In this document: positions 44,302-52,736 of the stretch, piece after piece | Position numbering within the stretch: the first letter of the stretch is position 1 | Layout: each line of letters begins with the position of its first letter | Source: Flavobacteriaceae bacterium 3519-10 | GTDB lineage: Bacteria; Bacteroidota; Bacteroidia; Flavobacteriales; Weeksellaceae | Direction of reading: 5' to 3' | NCBI GenBank assembly: GCA_000023725.1 | Contig: CP001673.1 | Location: forward strand, 1,622,342-1,686,341 | Length of the DNA stretch: 64,000 bases | Made by a program: the position numbers and the translations under genes | The notes under the pieces: model-generated | Database searches by the model: none | Told to the model about the DNA's origin: nothing | What the model saw: the letters and a program-made list of their open reading frames with translations, nothing else

Positions 44302-44416
44302 ATGAGCAATGAGCGATGAGTAATGAGTGATGAGTGATGGATGATGAATTTCACTTTTCACTTTTAACTTTTGTCCTTTTTACTTTTTACTTTTCCTTTT
44401 TACTTTTCCTTTTTCG
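44302..44416. repeat. Period-7 intergenic tracts before the HipA-like gene
   Basis: 44302-44347 is a run of heptamers of the type ATGAGTA/ATGAGCA/ATGAGTG. 44351-44416 is a pyrimidine tract of related units (CACTTTT, CTTTTTA, CTTTTCC). Both have a spacing near 7 nt. It fills the spacer between rlmH and the HipA-like gene, with no coding potential of its own. Confidence 0.7.
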
Positions 44417-44424
44417 TAGTTTTG
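44417..44424 (+). promoter_or_regulatory. -7 element directly before the HipA-like gene
   Basis: TAGTTTTG matches TAnnTTTG and ends 4 nt before ATG 44429, implying a leaderless or near-leaderless transcript. The upstream -33 region is the pyrimidine repeat. Confidence 0.45.
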
Positions 44425-44428
44425 TCTG

Positions 44429-45211
44429 ATGACGCAGGATTTATCTTTACGCACAGTCACGGTGATGCGCTACATTTTGCCCTTACGCGAAGGCGGCTCG
44501 CTGCCGGCACTTGCTGAGGCGGACGACGACTTTAAATATGTACTGAAATTCCGCGGTGGCGGCCACGGTGTTAAAATGCTGATCTCGGAACTTTTAGGTG
44601 GGAAAATCGCAGAACTTTTAGGACTTAAAATACCGGAACTTGTTTTCGCGAACCTCGATGTGGATTTCGGTAGAACCGAAGCCGACGAAGAAATTCAGGA
44701 TCTGCTGAAGTTTTCAGAAGGCCTTAATCTTGCGCTGCATTTCCTTTCCGGAGCCATCGCGTACGACGCTTCCGTGAAAACCGATCCGTTGCTGGCCTCA
44801 AAAATCGTGTGGCTCGATGCATTTATTACAAATATCGACCGCACGCACAAAAACACCAACTTACTGTTGTGGCACCGCGAACTTTGGGTGATCGACAACG
44901 GTGCTTCATTTTATTTCCATCATTCGTGGATGAATTTCGAAAAGCACGCGCTGAGCCCGTTTGCCTATGTAAAAGATCATGTTTTGCTTAGTCAGGCCAC
45001 AATGCTCGACGAGGCTGATGCGTTTGCGAAATCGGTGCTGAATGAAGAAAATCTGCGGGCGTGTGTAGAACTTATCCCGCTTGAGTGGCTGCAGTGGCAG
45101 GACACTGATGACTCACCGGAACAGATTAAAGAAATCTATTTCAACTTCCTTAAAACAAGGCTTGAAAACTCCCATAATTTTGTAAACGAAGCAAAGAATG
45201 CAAGAGCTTAA
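44429..45211 (+). CDS. HipA-like kinase-fold protein (HipA_2 type)
   Basis: A 260-residue protein with a HipA/PI4K-like kinase fold, single domain. YVLKFRGGGHGVKMLISELLGGKIAELLGL is the N-lobe with Lys and Glu/Arg positions. FITNIDRTHKNTNLLLW carries the catalytic loop (Asp and Asn), and LWVIDNGASFYFHH the metal-binding DNG. It lacks the HipB partner of classical toxin-antitoxin operons. Instead it is coupled (14-nt overlap) to a DUF3037 gene. The pair is conserved widely in Bacteroidota, but substrate and role are unknown. Confidence 0.82.
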   Translation: MTQDLSLRTVTVMRYILPLREGGSLPALAEADDDFKYVLKFRGGGHGVKMLISELLGGKIAELLGLKIPELVFANLDVDFGRTEADEEIQDLLKFSEGLNLALHFLSGAIAYDASVKTDPLLASKIVWLDAFITNIDRTHKNTNLLLWHRELWVIDNGASFYFHHSWMNFEKHALSPFAYVKDHVLLSQATMLDEADAFAKSVLNEENLRACVELIPLEWLQWQDTDDSPEQIKEIYFNFLKTRLENSHNFVNEAKNARA

Positions 45212-45581
45212 AATTTACGAATACGCCGTCATCCGGCTGGTACCAAAGGTGGAGAGAGAAGAATTTTTCAACATCGGCCTTGTGATGTTTTCGAAGCGCG
45301 AAAAATACATCAGGGTAGAATTTCATCTGTGTCCGAACAAGTTTCAGCTGATGCATTCGAAACTCGATTATGATGATGTGCAGAAAAACCTCGAAAACTT
45401 CAGGCATGTAGCTCATGGCGACAAAGCCGGCGGCGAAATCGCGACTTTTGATATCCCCGAAAGATTCCGTTGGCTGACAGCGGTTAGAAGCTCTGTGGTA
45501 CAGACTTCGAGGCCGCATCCGGGAAAAACCAGGGATTTGGATGGGACGTTTGAGCGGTTGTTCGAAGAATTGGTAAAGTGA
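45198..45581 (+). CDS. DUF3037 protein, partner of the HipA-like kinase
   Basis: A 127-residue soluble protein of DUF3037: YEYAVIRLVPKVEREEFFNIGLVMFSKREKYIRVEF is the signature, followed by a helical middle. It has no DNA-binding helix-turn-helix, so it is not a HipB-like antitoxin in the usual sense. It overlaps the kinase gene by 14 nt and is immediately followed by a palindromic repeat. It may bind or regulate the kinase; that is inferred from gene pairing only. Confidence 0.82.
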   Translation: MQELKIYEYAVIRLVPKVEREEFFNIGLVMFSKREKYIRVEFHLCPNKFQLMHSKLDYDDVQKNLENFRHVAHGDKAGGEIATFDIPERFRWLTAVRSSVVQTSRPHPGKTRDLDGTFERLFEELVK

Positions 45582-45683
45582 GTCTTTGTGATGAGGAAGT
45601 GCGAAGAACAAGCAATTCCTGAACAAATATAAAATCCACGGATTGCCGGGTCATTCCGCATGCGCTCCATTCCTCGCAAAGAC
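45582..45683. repeat. 102-bp palindromic intergenic element (MITE/REP-like)
   Basis: The ends are inverted: GTCTTTGTGATGAGGAA (45582-45598) and TTCCTCGCAAAGAC (45670-45683). Inside is a second inverted pair, GCAATTCC and GGATTGC. The minus-strand reading CTTTGCGAGGAA...GGCAATCC resembles the GCGAGGAA/GCAATCC family of short interspersed repeats seen in several phyla. It begins at the base after the DUF3037 stop codon. There is no transposase. Confidence 0.65.
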
Positions 45684-45690
45684 AAAATCA

Positions 45691-45719
45691 AGAAGGAGAT
45701 GCTTTAATCTCCCCTTCTT
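45691..45719 (-). terminator. Weak hairpin at the end of the helicase gene
   Basis: Minus-strand stem AAGAAGGGGAGA/TCTCCTTCTT (one bulge) overlapping the stop of the helicase gene. Only a short T-rich stretch follows, so termination is uncertain. Confidence 0.35.
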
Positions 45720-48045
45720 AAATCTTCGTCAGCTTTGCAAACTTTAAAATCAGATTCTTCTCACCTTCATGCTGGAATTTTACTTTAGCTTTGATATTCT
45801 GCGGGTCTGTACCGTCTAAAAACAGTACCTCGCCAACGCCAAAACGGTCATGACGCACCTGGTCGCCCACTTCGATATTTTCCGATGAAGCGCCGCTCGG
45901 ATTAATAATTCTGGCAGTTGCAACAGGTTTTAGATTTTGCGGAACCGGTTGTGGTTCGCTACGCTCGATGGTTTTTTTCTGTGCTTTTTTACTGAATGAT
46001 CTCGGTGCAGTAGGTTCGTCATCAAAAATACTCGATTTTAGACCTGAATGGTTTACAAAACGGCTTTCAATAGCTGGATTGATAAACTCAAGATACTGCG
46101 GATCTACCTCACTCAAAAAGCGTGATGGCTCGGCATCCGTAATTTTTCCCCACTGAAACCGCGAAACCGCGTACGAGAAAAAAGCCTGTTTTTCGGCCCG
46201 CGTGAGCGCAACGTAAAACAAACGTCTCTCCTCTTCAATCTCTTCGCGGGTGGACGAACTCATGAAACTCGGGAACAGATTTTCTTCAAGGCCAACCAAG
46301 TGTACCACCGGAAATTCAAGCCCTTTTGAAAGGTGAATCGTCATCAGCGAAACCTGGTCGCCACCGTCTTTTTTATCGTTCTGCGTATCCGCGGAAAGCG
46401 CGATATTCTCAAGGAAACCTGAAAGTGAAGGATCGCCGTCTTCAAGTTGCTGCTGTTCTTCGATGTAACCCTGCATAGAGTTCATAAGTTCCTGCACGTT
46501 TTCTACGCGCGAAATTCCTTCAGGCGTCTGGTCGTCATTGAGGAATTTTATCAGTCCGCTGCGTTTGGCAACTTCCATCGCGACGGTGTACGCGTTTTCG
46601 GTTTTAAGCATAACCTGAAAGGCTTTGATCATCGCCCAAAAGTCAGAAAGTTTGGTGAGGATTCCGTTATTCAGACCAAGTTCAGGCGCGTAATGTCCTA
46701 AATTACCAAGAATTTCAGTAATGGAAACATTCTTTTTATCGGCAAAAACAATAAGCTTATTCTGTGTCGTTTCGCCGATCCCACGAACCGGATAATTGAT
46801 TACGCGCGACAGCGCTTCAGCATCGTTTTCATTAACCAACAATCGCAGATAGCCGATTAAATCCTTCACCTCCTTTCTCTGATAGAAGGAAAGTCCGCCG
46901 AAAACACGGTACGGAATATTTTTGCGTCGCAAAGCATCTTCAAAAGCCCTCGTCTGCGAGTTTGTGCGGTATAAAATGGCAAAATCGGTGAATTTGCGCT
47001 GAAACGAATTATGCTGTTCCCAAATGTTTGAGGCGACAAAATTCGCTTCATCCGCATCTGAAAGCGAGCGGTAAACCTTAATCTTTTCGCCTTCTTCATT
47101 ATCACTGAAGACATTTTTCTTGAACTGCTGAACGTTTTTCGAAATCACCACGTTCGCGGCATTTACGATATTCTGCGTCGAGCGGTAATTCTGTTCAAGT
47201 GCAACGGTTACAGCGTCGGGATAATCTTTTTTAAAGTTTAAAATATTAAAGATATTCGCGCCCCTAAATGAATAAATCGACTGCGCATCATCACCCACCA
47301 CACAAATATTTTCGAACTTTGAAGCGAGTGCTTTCACAATGAGATACTGCGAATGGTTGGTATCCTGGTACTCATCCACCAAAATATAGCGGAACCTGTC
47401 CTGGTATTTAGCCAGTACTTCTGGGAAACGCGTAAGCAGTTCGTTGGTTCTCAGCAGCAAATCATCGAAATCCATCGCACCGTTTTTAAAACAGGCGTCT
47501 ACATATTTCTGGTAGATTGCGCCCATGTGCTTCATGTTTGCACGCTCGTCGTTCTCGATCAGTTCAGGATTATTGTAGTACGCTTTTACGGTAATGAGGT
47601 TATTTTTGAAGTTCGAAATCCGCGCCTGCACTTTCTTGGGCTTGTACAGATCGGCGTCGATATTAAGTTCTTTTAAAACTTTTCTGATGACATTAAGTGA
47701 ATCCTGGGTATCGTAAATCGTAAAATTAGAAGGATAACCCAAATAGTGTGCTTCACTTCTGAGAATTCTCGCAAAAACGGAGTGAAAAGTCCCCATCCAG
47801 AGCGATCTTGCCTCGCTCTGCCCCACTACTTTTGCGATACGCTCTTTCATCTCTTTGGCCGCTTTATTGGTAAATGTGAGCGCGAGGATATTGAACGGAT
47901 CCACCAGATTTGTAATTAAATGAGCGATACGCATCGTAAGCACACGCGTTTTGCCGGAACCTGCGCCTGCAAGCACCATCAACGGTCCTTCCAGCGTGGT
48001 AACAGCTTCATACTGAGCTTCATTCAATCCTTTTAAGTAATCCAT
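45718..48045 (-). CDS. UvrD/PcrA/Rep-family ATP-dependent DNA helicase
   Basis: A 775-residue SF1A helicase. Motif I is LAGAGSGKTRVLT (residues about 25-37), motif Ia LTFTNKAAKEMKERI, motif II LVDEYQDTNHSQY, motif III VVGDDAQSIYSFRGA, and motif VI VALTRAEKQAFFSYAVSRF. The C-terminus (VGDQVRHDRFGVGEVLFLDG) is the Tudor-like UvrD tail that contacts RNA polymerase. It acts in DNA repair and replication restart. The length is typical. Confidence 0.95.
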   Translation of the reverse strand: MDYLKGLNEAQYEAVTTLEGPLMVLAGAGSGKTRVLTMRIAHLITNLVDPFNILALTFTNKAAKEMKERIAKVVGQSEARSLWMGTFHSVFARILRSEAHYLGYPSNFTIYDTQDSLNVIRKVLKELNIDADLYKPKKVQARISNFKNNLITVKAYYNNPELIENDERANMKHMGAIYQKYVDACFKNGAMDFDDLLLRTNELLTRFPEVLAKYQDRFRYILVDEYQDTNHSQYLIVKALASKFENICVVGDDAQSIYSFRGANIFNILNFKKDYPDAVTVALEQNYRSTQNIVNAANVVISKNVQQFKKNVFSDNEEGEKIKVYRSLSDADEANFVASNIWEQHNSFQRKFTDFAILYRTNSQTRAFEDALRRKNIPYRVFGGLSFYQRKEVKDLIGYLRLLVNENDAEALSRVINYPVRGIGETTQNKLIVFADKKNVSITEILGNLGHYAPELGLNNGILTKLSDFWAMIKAFQVMLKTENAYTVAMEVAKRSGLIKFLNDDQTPEGISRVENVQELMNSMQGYIEEQQQLEDGDPSLSGFLENIALSADTQNDKKDGGDQVSLMTIHLSKGLEFPVVHLVGLEENLFPSFMSSSTREEIEEERRLFYVALTRAEKQAFFSYAVSRFQWGKITDAEPSRFLSEVDPQYLEFINPAIESRFVNHSGLKSSIFDDEPTAPRSFSKKAQKKTIERSEPQPVPQNLKPVATARIINPSGASSENIEVGDQVRHDRFGVGEVLFLDGTDPQNIKAKVKFQHEGEKNLILKFAKLTKI

Positions 48046-48124
48046 CAGAGCAAAAAATTTTGGGACACAAATTTAGTGAAATATATACGGACCTCAAAAG
48101 CTAAGTTGAAGCAAGCGGGCCGTC

Positions 48125-48160
48125 TTTAAAAAAAATAAAGCCCCGAAAAACGGAGCTTTA
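48125..48160 (-). terminator. Terminator of the short cold-shock gene
   Basis: Minus-strand stem ATAAAGCTCCG with CGGGGCTTTAT (one G-U pair), five-T loop, then a run of eight T residues, 26 nt past the stop at 48186. Confidence 0.88.
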
Positions 48161-48185
48161 TAGGAATACTGTATTTGAGTTTGGC

Positions 48186-48377
48186 TTACACCAATTTTAC
48201 ATTTACTGCGTTTAATCCTTTGTTACCTTGCTGAACTTCGTAAGTTACCTTATCGTTTTCACGGATTTTGGTGTTTACTCCCGATGTGTGAACAAAGATG
48301 TCTTCTCCTCCGTTTAATGGAGTGATAAATCCGAAACCTTTAGTTTCGTTGAAAAATTTTACTGTGCCTTCTTGCAT
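48186..48377 (-). CDS. Cold-shock protein, CspA family
   Basis: A 63-residue single-OB-fold protein: EGTVKFFNETKGFGFI (RNP1-type) and DIFVHTSGV (RNP2-type) are the nucleic-acid-binding motifs. It acts as a single-stranded RNA/DNA chaperone. The next cold-shock gene ends 28 nt upstream on the same strand, so they may share a transcript. Confidence 0.95.
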   Translation of the reverse strand: MQEGTVKFFNETKGFGFITPLNGGEDIFVHTSGVNTKIRENDKVTYEVQQGNKGLNAVNVKLV

Positions 48378-48405
48378 TGTATGATATTAAAAAATTATTT
48401 TTTGT

Positions 48406-48841
48406 TTATTTGACGATCTGAATATTGATCGCTGAAAAACCTTTGGGTGATCTTTCTTTCTCAAAAGATACCTTATTGCCTTTCTTTACCTGATGTGCAC
48501 AGTTATTTTCGTGGAAGAATACATTTTCCTGTGAACCGGCTTCGGTGATGAAACCGTAACCTTTGTCGCTCAGGAATGTAACGATACCTGTTTTCACAAG
48601 CTCTTCCGCCTCGATTGGCGCTGCACCCAGCTGAATATCGTCCAGGTTTACTCCTTCGCGGTTCTGATCTTCGGGACGCGTCTCGGTAAGTTGGCCGTTT
48701 GCATCCACATAGAGAAACATTTCGTCTAAACCTTTCCCTTTATTGTTATTGGTTTTACGCTCTTCGCGCTTTGCTGTTTTCTCCTTTTGTTTCTGAAGTT
48801 TTTTCTTGAAATTTTCTTTTTTTTGAGAAAGAATCTGCCAT
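48406..48841 (-). pseudogene. Cold-shock-domain protein with apparent frameshift in an A8 tract
   Basis: The intact frame (48406-48720, 104 residues from MFLYVDANGQL) ends with a cold-shock domain (TGIVTFLSDKGYGFITE, NVFFHENNC). Reading upstream in that frame gives a basic stretch without a start: QKKENFKKKLQKQKEK TAKREERKTN. A good ATG at 48841-48839 opens MADSFSKK in another frame. The two join perfectly if the A8 run (48824-48817 on the minus strand) loses one A, restoring 144 residues of the N-terminally extended cold-shock family known in flavobacteria. It may be a sequencing error, a mutation, or slippage. If translation starts at ATG 48720, a shortened protein is still possible. Confidence 0.7.
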
Positions 48842-49211
48842 AAATTATATAAGTATTAAATTATTCTTTTGTTTCCCGTCCCACACGCAACATGCTGATA
48901 TGGGCTCATTTCACCGAAATAAATATACATAAATTTTCGGATAATAAGTGAATGTGACTGCAGACAGAAAGAATGAATAAAAGAAAAAAGGCAACAACCT
49001 TAGGACAGTTATATAAAAAATGCGCAGGCACAAGACCTTATGAAGTGGCAAAGATACGCAAATTAAATCATAAGCGTGTATAAAAGGCAAACGCGTGTTA
49101 AAGGGATGCTTCCGCTGTTTATATTGCGAATAAGAATAATCATGCGTGTAAGCGCTGCGGAATATGTAACTTTAGACCTCATACTTGTACCAATAACCTA
49201 AATTACTGTTT
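48842..49211. other. 370-bp gene-free spacer upstream of the cold-shock gene
   Basis: No convincing ORF or RNA gene. It holds a minus-strand -7 box TATCTTTG (49056-49049), which would give the cold-shock gene a leader of about 200 nt, in keeping with long cold-shock leaders. It also holds three GCGTGT words (49074, 49093, 49144). On the plus side, TAACTTTA (49167-49174) is one base off the -7 consensus and could serve the M16 peptidase operon. I see nothing else I can name. Confidence 0.5.
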
Positions 49212-50525
49212 ATGAAAAAAAGACTTCTTTCGGCGGGCGCAGCCGCATTCTTAGGAATGTTAGCGCATGCGCAGCAAATTAAATTTGAAGAATACGACCT
49301 CCCGAACGGGATGCACGTTGTTCTTCATCAGGATAATTCGGCACCCGTGGTAACGACCGGTGTTATGTACCACGTGGGTGCTAAAGATGAAGCCGTGGGA
49401 CGAACCGGTATGGCTCATTTCTTCGAACATCTGCTTTTTGAAGGCACCAAGAACATCAAGCGGGGCGACTGGTTTAAGATCGTGTCCTCGAACGGCGGCA
49501 CCAATAACGCCAACACCACCAACGACCGAACGTATTATTATGAAACCTTCCCATCCAATAATGAGCAGCTAGGCTTGTGGATGGAAAGTGAAAGACTCCG
49601 AAGCGGTACCGTTAACCAAACAGGTGTTGATACCCAGCGCGAAGTGGTGAAAGAGGAAAAGCGCCTCAGAATGGATAACCAACCGTACGGAAACCTCTTC
49701 ACCGCGGTGCAGAACAACCTGTTCACCGAACATCCTTATCACTGGTCAACCATTGGCTCAATGGAAGATCTGAATGCAGCCACACTTTCGGAATTTCAGG
49801 ATTTTTACAAAAAATACTACGTCCCGAATAACGCGACACTGGTGGTTGCCGGCGACATCAACCCGGAACAGACCAAGAAATGGATAAACGAATACTATGC
49901 AGACATCCCAAAAGGCACCGTTTATCCTAAAAACTTCGCTAAAGATGAACCCATCACAAAGGAAAAAGAAGTAACAGTTACCGACAAGAACATCCAGCTT
50001 CCCGCCTATGTTTTCGCATACCGCACGCCTTCGAATAAAGAAAAAGACGCATACATCCTTGATATGCTTTCTTCTTACCTGAGTAATGGAAAATCTTCCG
50101 TGCTTTATAAAAAACTGGTAGATCAGGAGAAAAAAGCACTTGAAGTGCAGGCATTCAACGAAGGGCTTGAAGATGCAGGTATTTTTGCGTTTTTCGCGAT
50201 TCCGATGGGTGCCACATCAAAAAGCACCTTACAAAGCGACATCGATACTGAAGTGAGAAAATTACAGACGACGCTAATTTCCGAAGAAGACTATAAAAAA
50301 CTTCAAAACCAGTATGAAAACCAGTTTGTTAACGCTAATTCCTCCATACAGGGCATTGCATCTTCACTCGCGACCTACCACGTTCTACATGGCGAAACGA
50401 ACCTGATCAATAAAGAACTGGATATCTACCGTTCTGTGACACGCCAGGACATTATGAATGCCGCAAAAAAATACCTCAACCCTAACCAAAGAGTAGTGAT
50501 TAATTACTTACCTGAAAAAAAATAA
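49212..50525 (+). CDS. M16-family zinc metallopeptidase, active subunit
   Basis: A 437-residue exported M16 (pitrilysin-type) peptidase. Signal peptide to MLAHAQQ. The inverted zinc motif HFFEH is complete in MAHFFEHLLFEGTKN (residues about 72-77), and the third ligand Glu lies in REVVKEEKRLRMDNQP. The C-terminal half is the second M16 domain. It is directly followed (3-nt gap) by a second M16-domain gene lacking the zinc motif, giving the active/inactive pair common in this phylum. Confidence 0.93.
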   Translation: MKKRLLSAGAAAFLGMLAHAQQIKFEEYDLPNGMHVVLHQDNSAPVVTTGVMYHVGAKDEAVGRTGMAHFFEHLLFEGTKNIKRGDWFKIVSSNGGTNNANTTNDRTYYYETFPSNNEQLGLWMESERLRSGTVNQTGVDTQREVVKEEKRLRMDNQPYGNLFTAVQNNLFTEHPYHWSTIGSMEDLNAATLSEFQDFYKKYYVPNNATLVVAGDINPEQTKKWINEYYADIPKGTVYPKNFAKDEPITKEKEVTVTDKNIQLPAYVFAYRTPSNKEKDAYILDMLSSYLSNGKSSVLYKKLVDQEKKALEVQAFNEGLEDAGIFAFFAIPMGATSKSTLQSDIDTEVRKLQTTLISEEDYKKLQNQYENQFVNANSSIQGIASSLATYHVLHGETNLINKELDIYRSVTRQDIMNAAKKYLNPNQRVVINYLPEKK

Positions 50526-50528
50526 CCT

Positions 50529-52574
50529 ATGAAATACCGTTTAAAATATATTGCTGCAGCTTTTCTGATCGCAGGAACGCTGTCTGCACAAAAAATCAAC
50601 AGGGACGAAATGCCCAAACCCGGCCCTACACCCGTAATAAACATCAGTAAGCCGAAAACCTTTACGCTGAAGAACGGATTGACCGTGATGGTGGTGGAAA
50701 ACAATAAACTTCCACGCGTGAATATGACGCTCACGATTGACCGGCCACCGGTTTTTGAAGGAAATATCGCCGGCGTAAACCAGGTGATGGCAGATCAGCT
50801 TGGGAGCGGAACCACTACGCTGAGCAAAGACCAGTTCAATAAGAAAATTGACTTTCTGGGTGCCAACCTGAATTTTTCATCCAGCGGCGCCAATGCGAAT
50901 ACGCTTTCTAAATATTTCCCGGAAGTTCTTGGGTTAATGGCAGACGCTATCGTAAATCCGAAATTCTCAGAAACTGAAGTAGAAAGTTCCAAAGACCGCA
51001 TGATTGAAGGCTTAAAGGCCGATGAAAAAAACGCGAGCAGCATTGCAACGCGGGTTTCGAACGCACTTACTTACGGGAAAAACACCTCACGTGGAGAATT
51101 TGAAACCGAGACGACATTAAAAAATATTAAGCTGGCTGACGTTCAGGACGCTTATAAAAAATACTACGCGCCGGACAATGCCTATCTTGTGGTTGTAGGC
51201 GACGTAAAATTTAATGACGCCAAAAAGATGATCGAAAAATCTTTCGCAGGCTGGAAAAAATCGGGGACACAGTTTCCTGCGATGGAACCGGTCGCGAATG
51301 TGGGTAAAACCGAGATTAACGTGGTTGATGTTCCCAATGCCGTACAGTCTGTAGTATCTGTGGGAAATGTGCATAATCTGCGCATGAACGACCCGCAGTA
51401 TTTCGCCTCGATGATCGCCAATTATATTTTAGGCGGAGGCGGCGAATCCAGGCTTTTCATGAATCTTCGTGAGAAAAACGGATTTACTTATGGTGCATAT
51501 TCTAACCTCACGGCAAGCAAATACACACCAGGATTTACCAGCAATGCCAGCGTGCGAAATGAGGTGACTGATAAAGCCATCAAAGAATTCATGAATGAAT
51601 TAAAAGATATTTCTACCATTAAACCCGATGAACTTGCTAACGCAAAAGCAAAGCTTAAAGGCGATTTCATTCGGTCATTAGAAAGACCCGAAACCATCGC
51701 AAGGTTTGCAGTGAATGAAAAAGTTCAGCAACTGCCCGCAGATTTTTATACCAATTACCTTAAATCGATCGACCGTGTTACGGCTGCTGAAGTTTCTGAA
51801 GCCGTCCGTAAAAACATCCTGCATAACCAAAGCCGGATTTTTGTAGCCGGAAAAGCCGCAGACATTTACCAGGATGTGGAAAAGCTTGGCTATCCTGTTT
51901 CCTATTACGACCGTGAAGCGAATCCCGCGGGTAAACCGTCAGCTAAGAAAATGGATCCGGGCATCACAATCCAAACCGTATCGGATAAGTACATCAACGC
52001 GATTGGTGGCTTAGCGGCTGTTCAGAAAGTTAATTCTATCACGACCGATGCAGCGGCAAAAGTTCAGGGGATGGATATTGATATGAATATGATTCAGGCG
52101 CGAGGTGGTAAGATGAAGATGGAAATAAAAATGATGGGCAACACGCTGCAGAAAATAATGTTTGATGGGAAAGAAGGATCGATGGAAGCGCAGGGCCAGA
52201 AAACTGCCTTGCCGGAGGACATGAAAAAGGAACTCATGGCTTCGCCGGAACTCTTCCCTGAACTGTTATTCGCCAAATCAGCGGATTATCAGCTTTCGGG
52301 CATCGAAAATATCAACGGTGAAGATGCTTATGCTGTAAAAAAAGGTTCGAACACGTATTATTACAGCGTAAAAAGCGGTCTGAAAGTTGGGGAAATTAAA
52401 ACCCAGAAAACTCCGATGGGCGAAATGGCGGTGCCAACAAATTTCTCTGATTACAAAACGGTTTCGGGTGTACTGATGCCGTATAAAATATCGCAGACGA
52501 TTGGCGGAATGCCGGTGGATTTCATCGTTTCGTCTTACCAGATTAACCAGGCGAAAGACGCGGATTTTAAATAA
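50529..52574 (+). CDS. M16-family protein, inactive subunit with C-terminal extension
   Basis: A 681-residue exported protein. Two M16 domains (residues about 40-450) lack the HxxEH zinc motif; the corresponding place reads GVNQVMADQLGSGT. The R/Y substrate-binding segment GGGGESRLFMNLREKNGFTYGAYS is retained, as in processing-peptidase alpha-type subunits. From about residue 490 (YINAIGGLAAVQKVNSIT) an added beta-rich domain resembles outer-membrane lipoprotein-sorting (LolA-like) folds. It probably pairs with the preceding active subunit. Confidence 0.9.
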   Translation: MKYRLKYIAAAFLIAGTLSAQKINRDEMPKPGPTPVINISKPKTFTLKNGLTVMVVENNKLPRVNMTLTIDRPPVFEGNIAGVNQVMADQLGSGTTTLSKDQFNKKIDFLGANLNFSSSGANANTLSKYFPEVLGLMADAIVNPKFSETEVESSKDRMIEGLKADEKNASSIATRVSNALTYGKNTSRGEFETETTLKNIKLADVQDAYKKYYAPDNAYLVVVGDVKFNDAKKMIEKSFAGWKKSGTQFPAMEPVANVGKTEINVVDVPNAVQSVVSVGNVHNLRMNDPQYFASMIANYILGGGGESRLFMNLREKNGFTYGAYSNLTASKYTPGFTSNASVRNEVTDKAIKEFMNELKDISTIKPDELANAKAKLKGDFIRSLERPETIARFAVNEKVQQLPADFYTNYLKSIDRVTAAEVSEAVRKNILHNQSRIFVAGKAADIYQDVEKLGYPVSYYDREANPAGKPSAKKMDPGITIQTVSDKYINAIGGLAAVQKVNSITTDAAAKVQGMDIDMNMIQARGGKMKMEIKMMGNTLQKIMFDGKEGSMEAQGQKTALPEDMKKELMASPELFPELLFAKSADYQLSGIENINGEDAYAVKKGSNTYYYSVKSGLKVGEIKTQKTPMGEMAVPTNFSDYKTVSGVLMPYKISQTIGGMPVDFIVSSYQINQAKDADFK

Positions 52575-52598
52575 ATACTTCGCAAATATTAAAAAGAG

Positions 52599-52626
52599 AC
52601 GGCAACGGAAAGTTGCCGTTTTTTTA
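52599..52626 (+). terminator. Terminator of the M16 peptidase operon
   Basis: Stem ACGGCAAC/GTTGCCGT with a GGAAA loop and an eight-T tract, 24 nt after the stop. Confidence 0.93.
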
Positions 52627-52736
52627 TTGAAATAAACTCAAAAAAAGAATATTTAAAAAAGATCCTAACAAATAGTAAAAACTGTTAAAAAAGGCATAAA
52701 AATTGTCTTGAAGATTCTAAATAAAAACCAATACCT

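Noticed and set aside
44302-44347. Possible CRISPR-like array
   Set aside because: Units are only 7 nt with no spacers and no cas genes nearby; it is a simple tandem repeat.
45413-45691. Minus-strand ORF across the end of the DUF3037 gene and the palindromic element
   Set aside because: It is the shadow of a real gene plus a repeat; composition and length do not suggest a protein.
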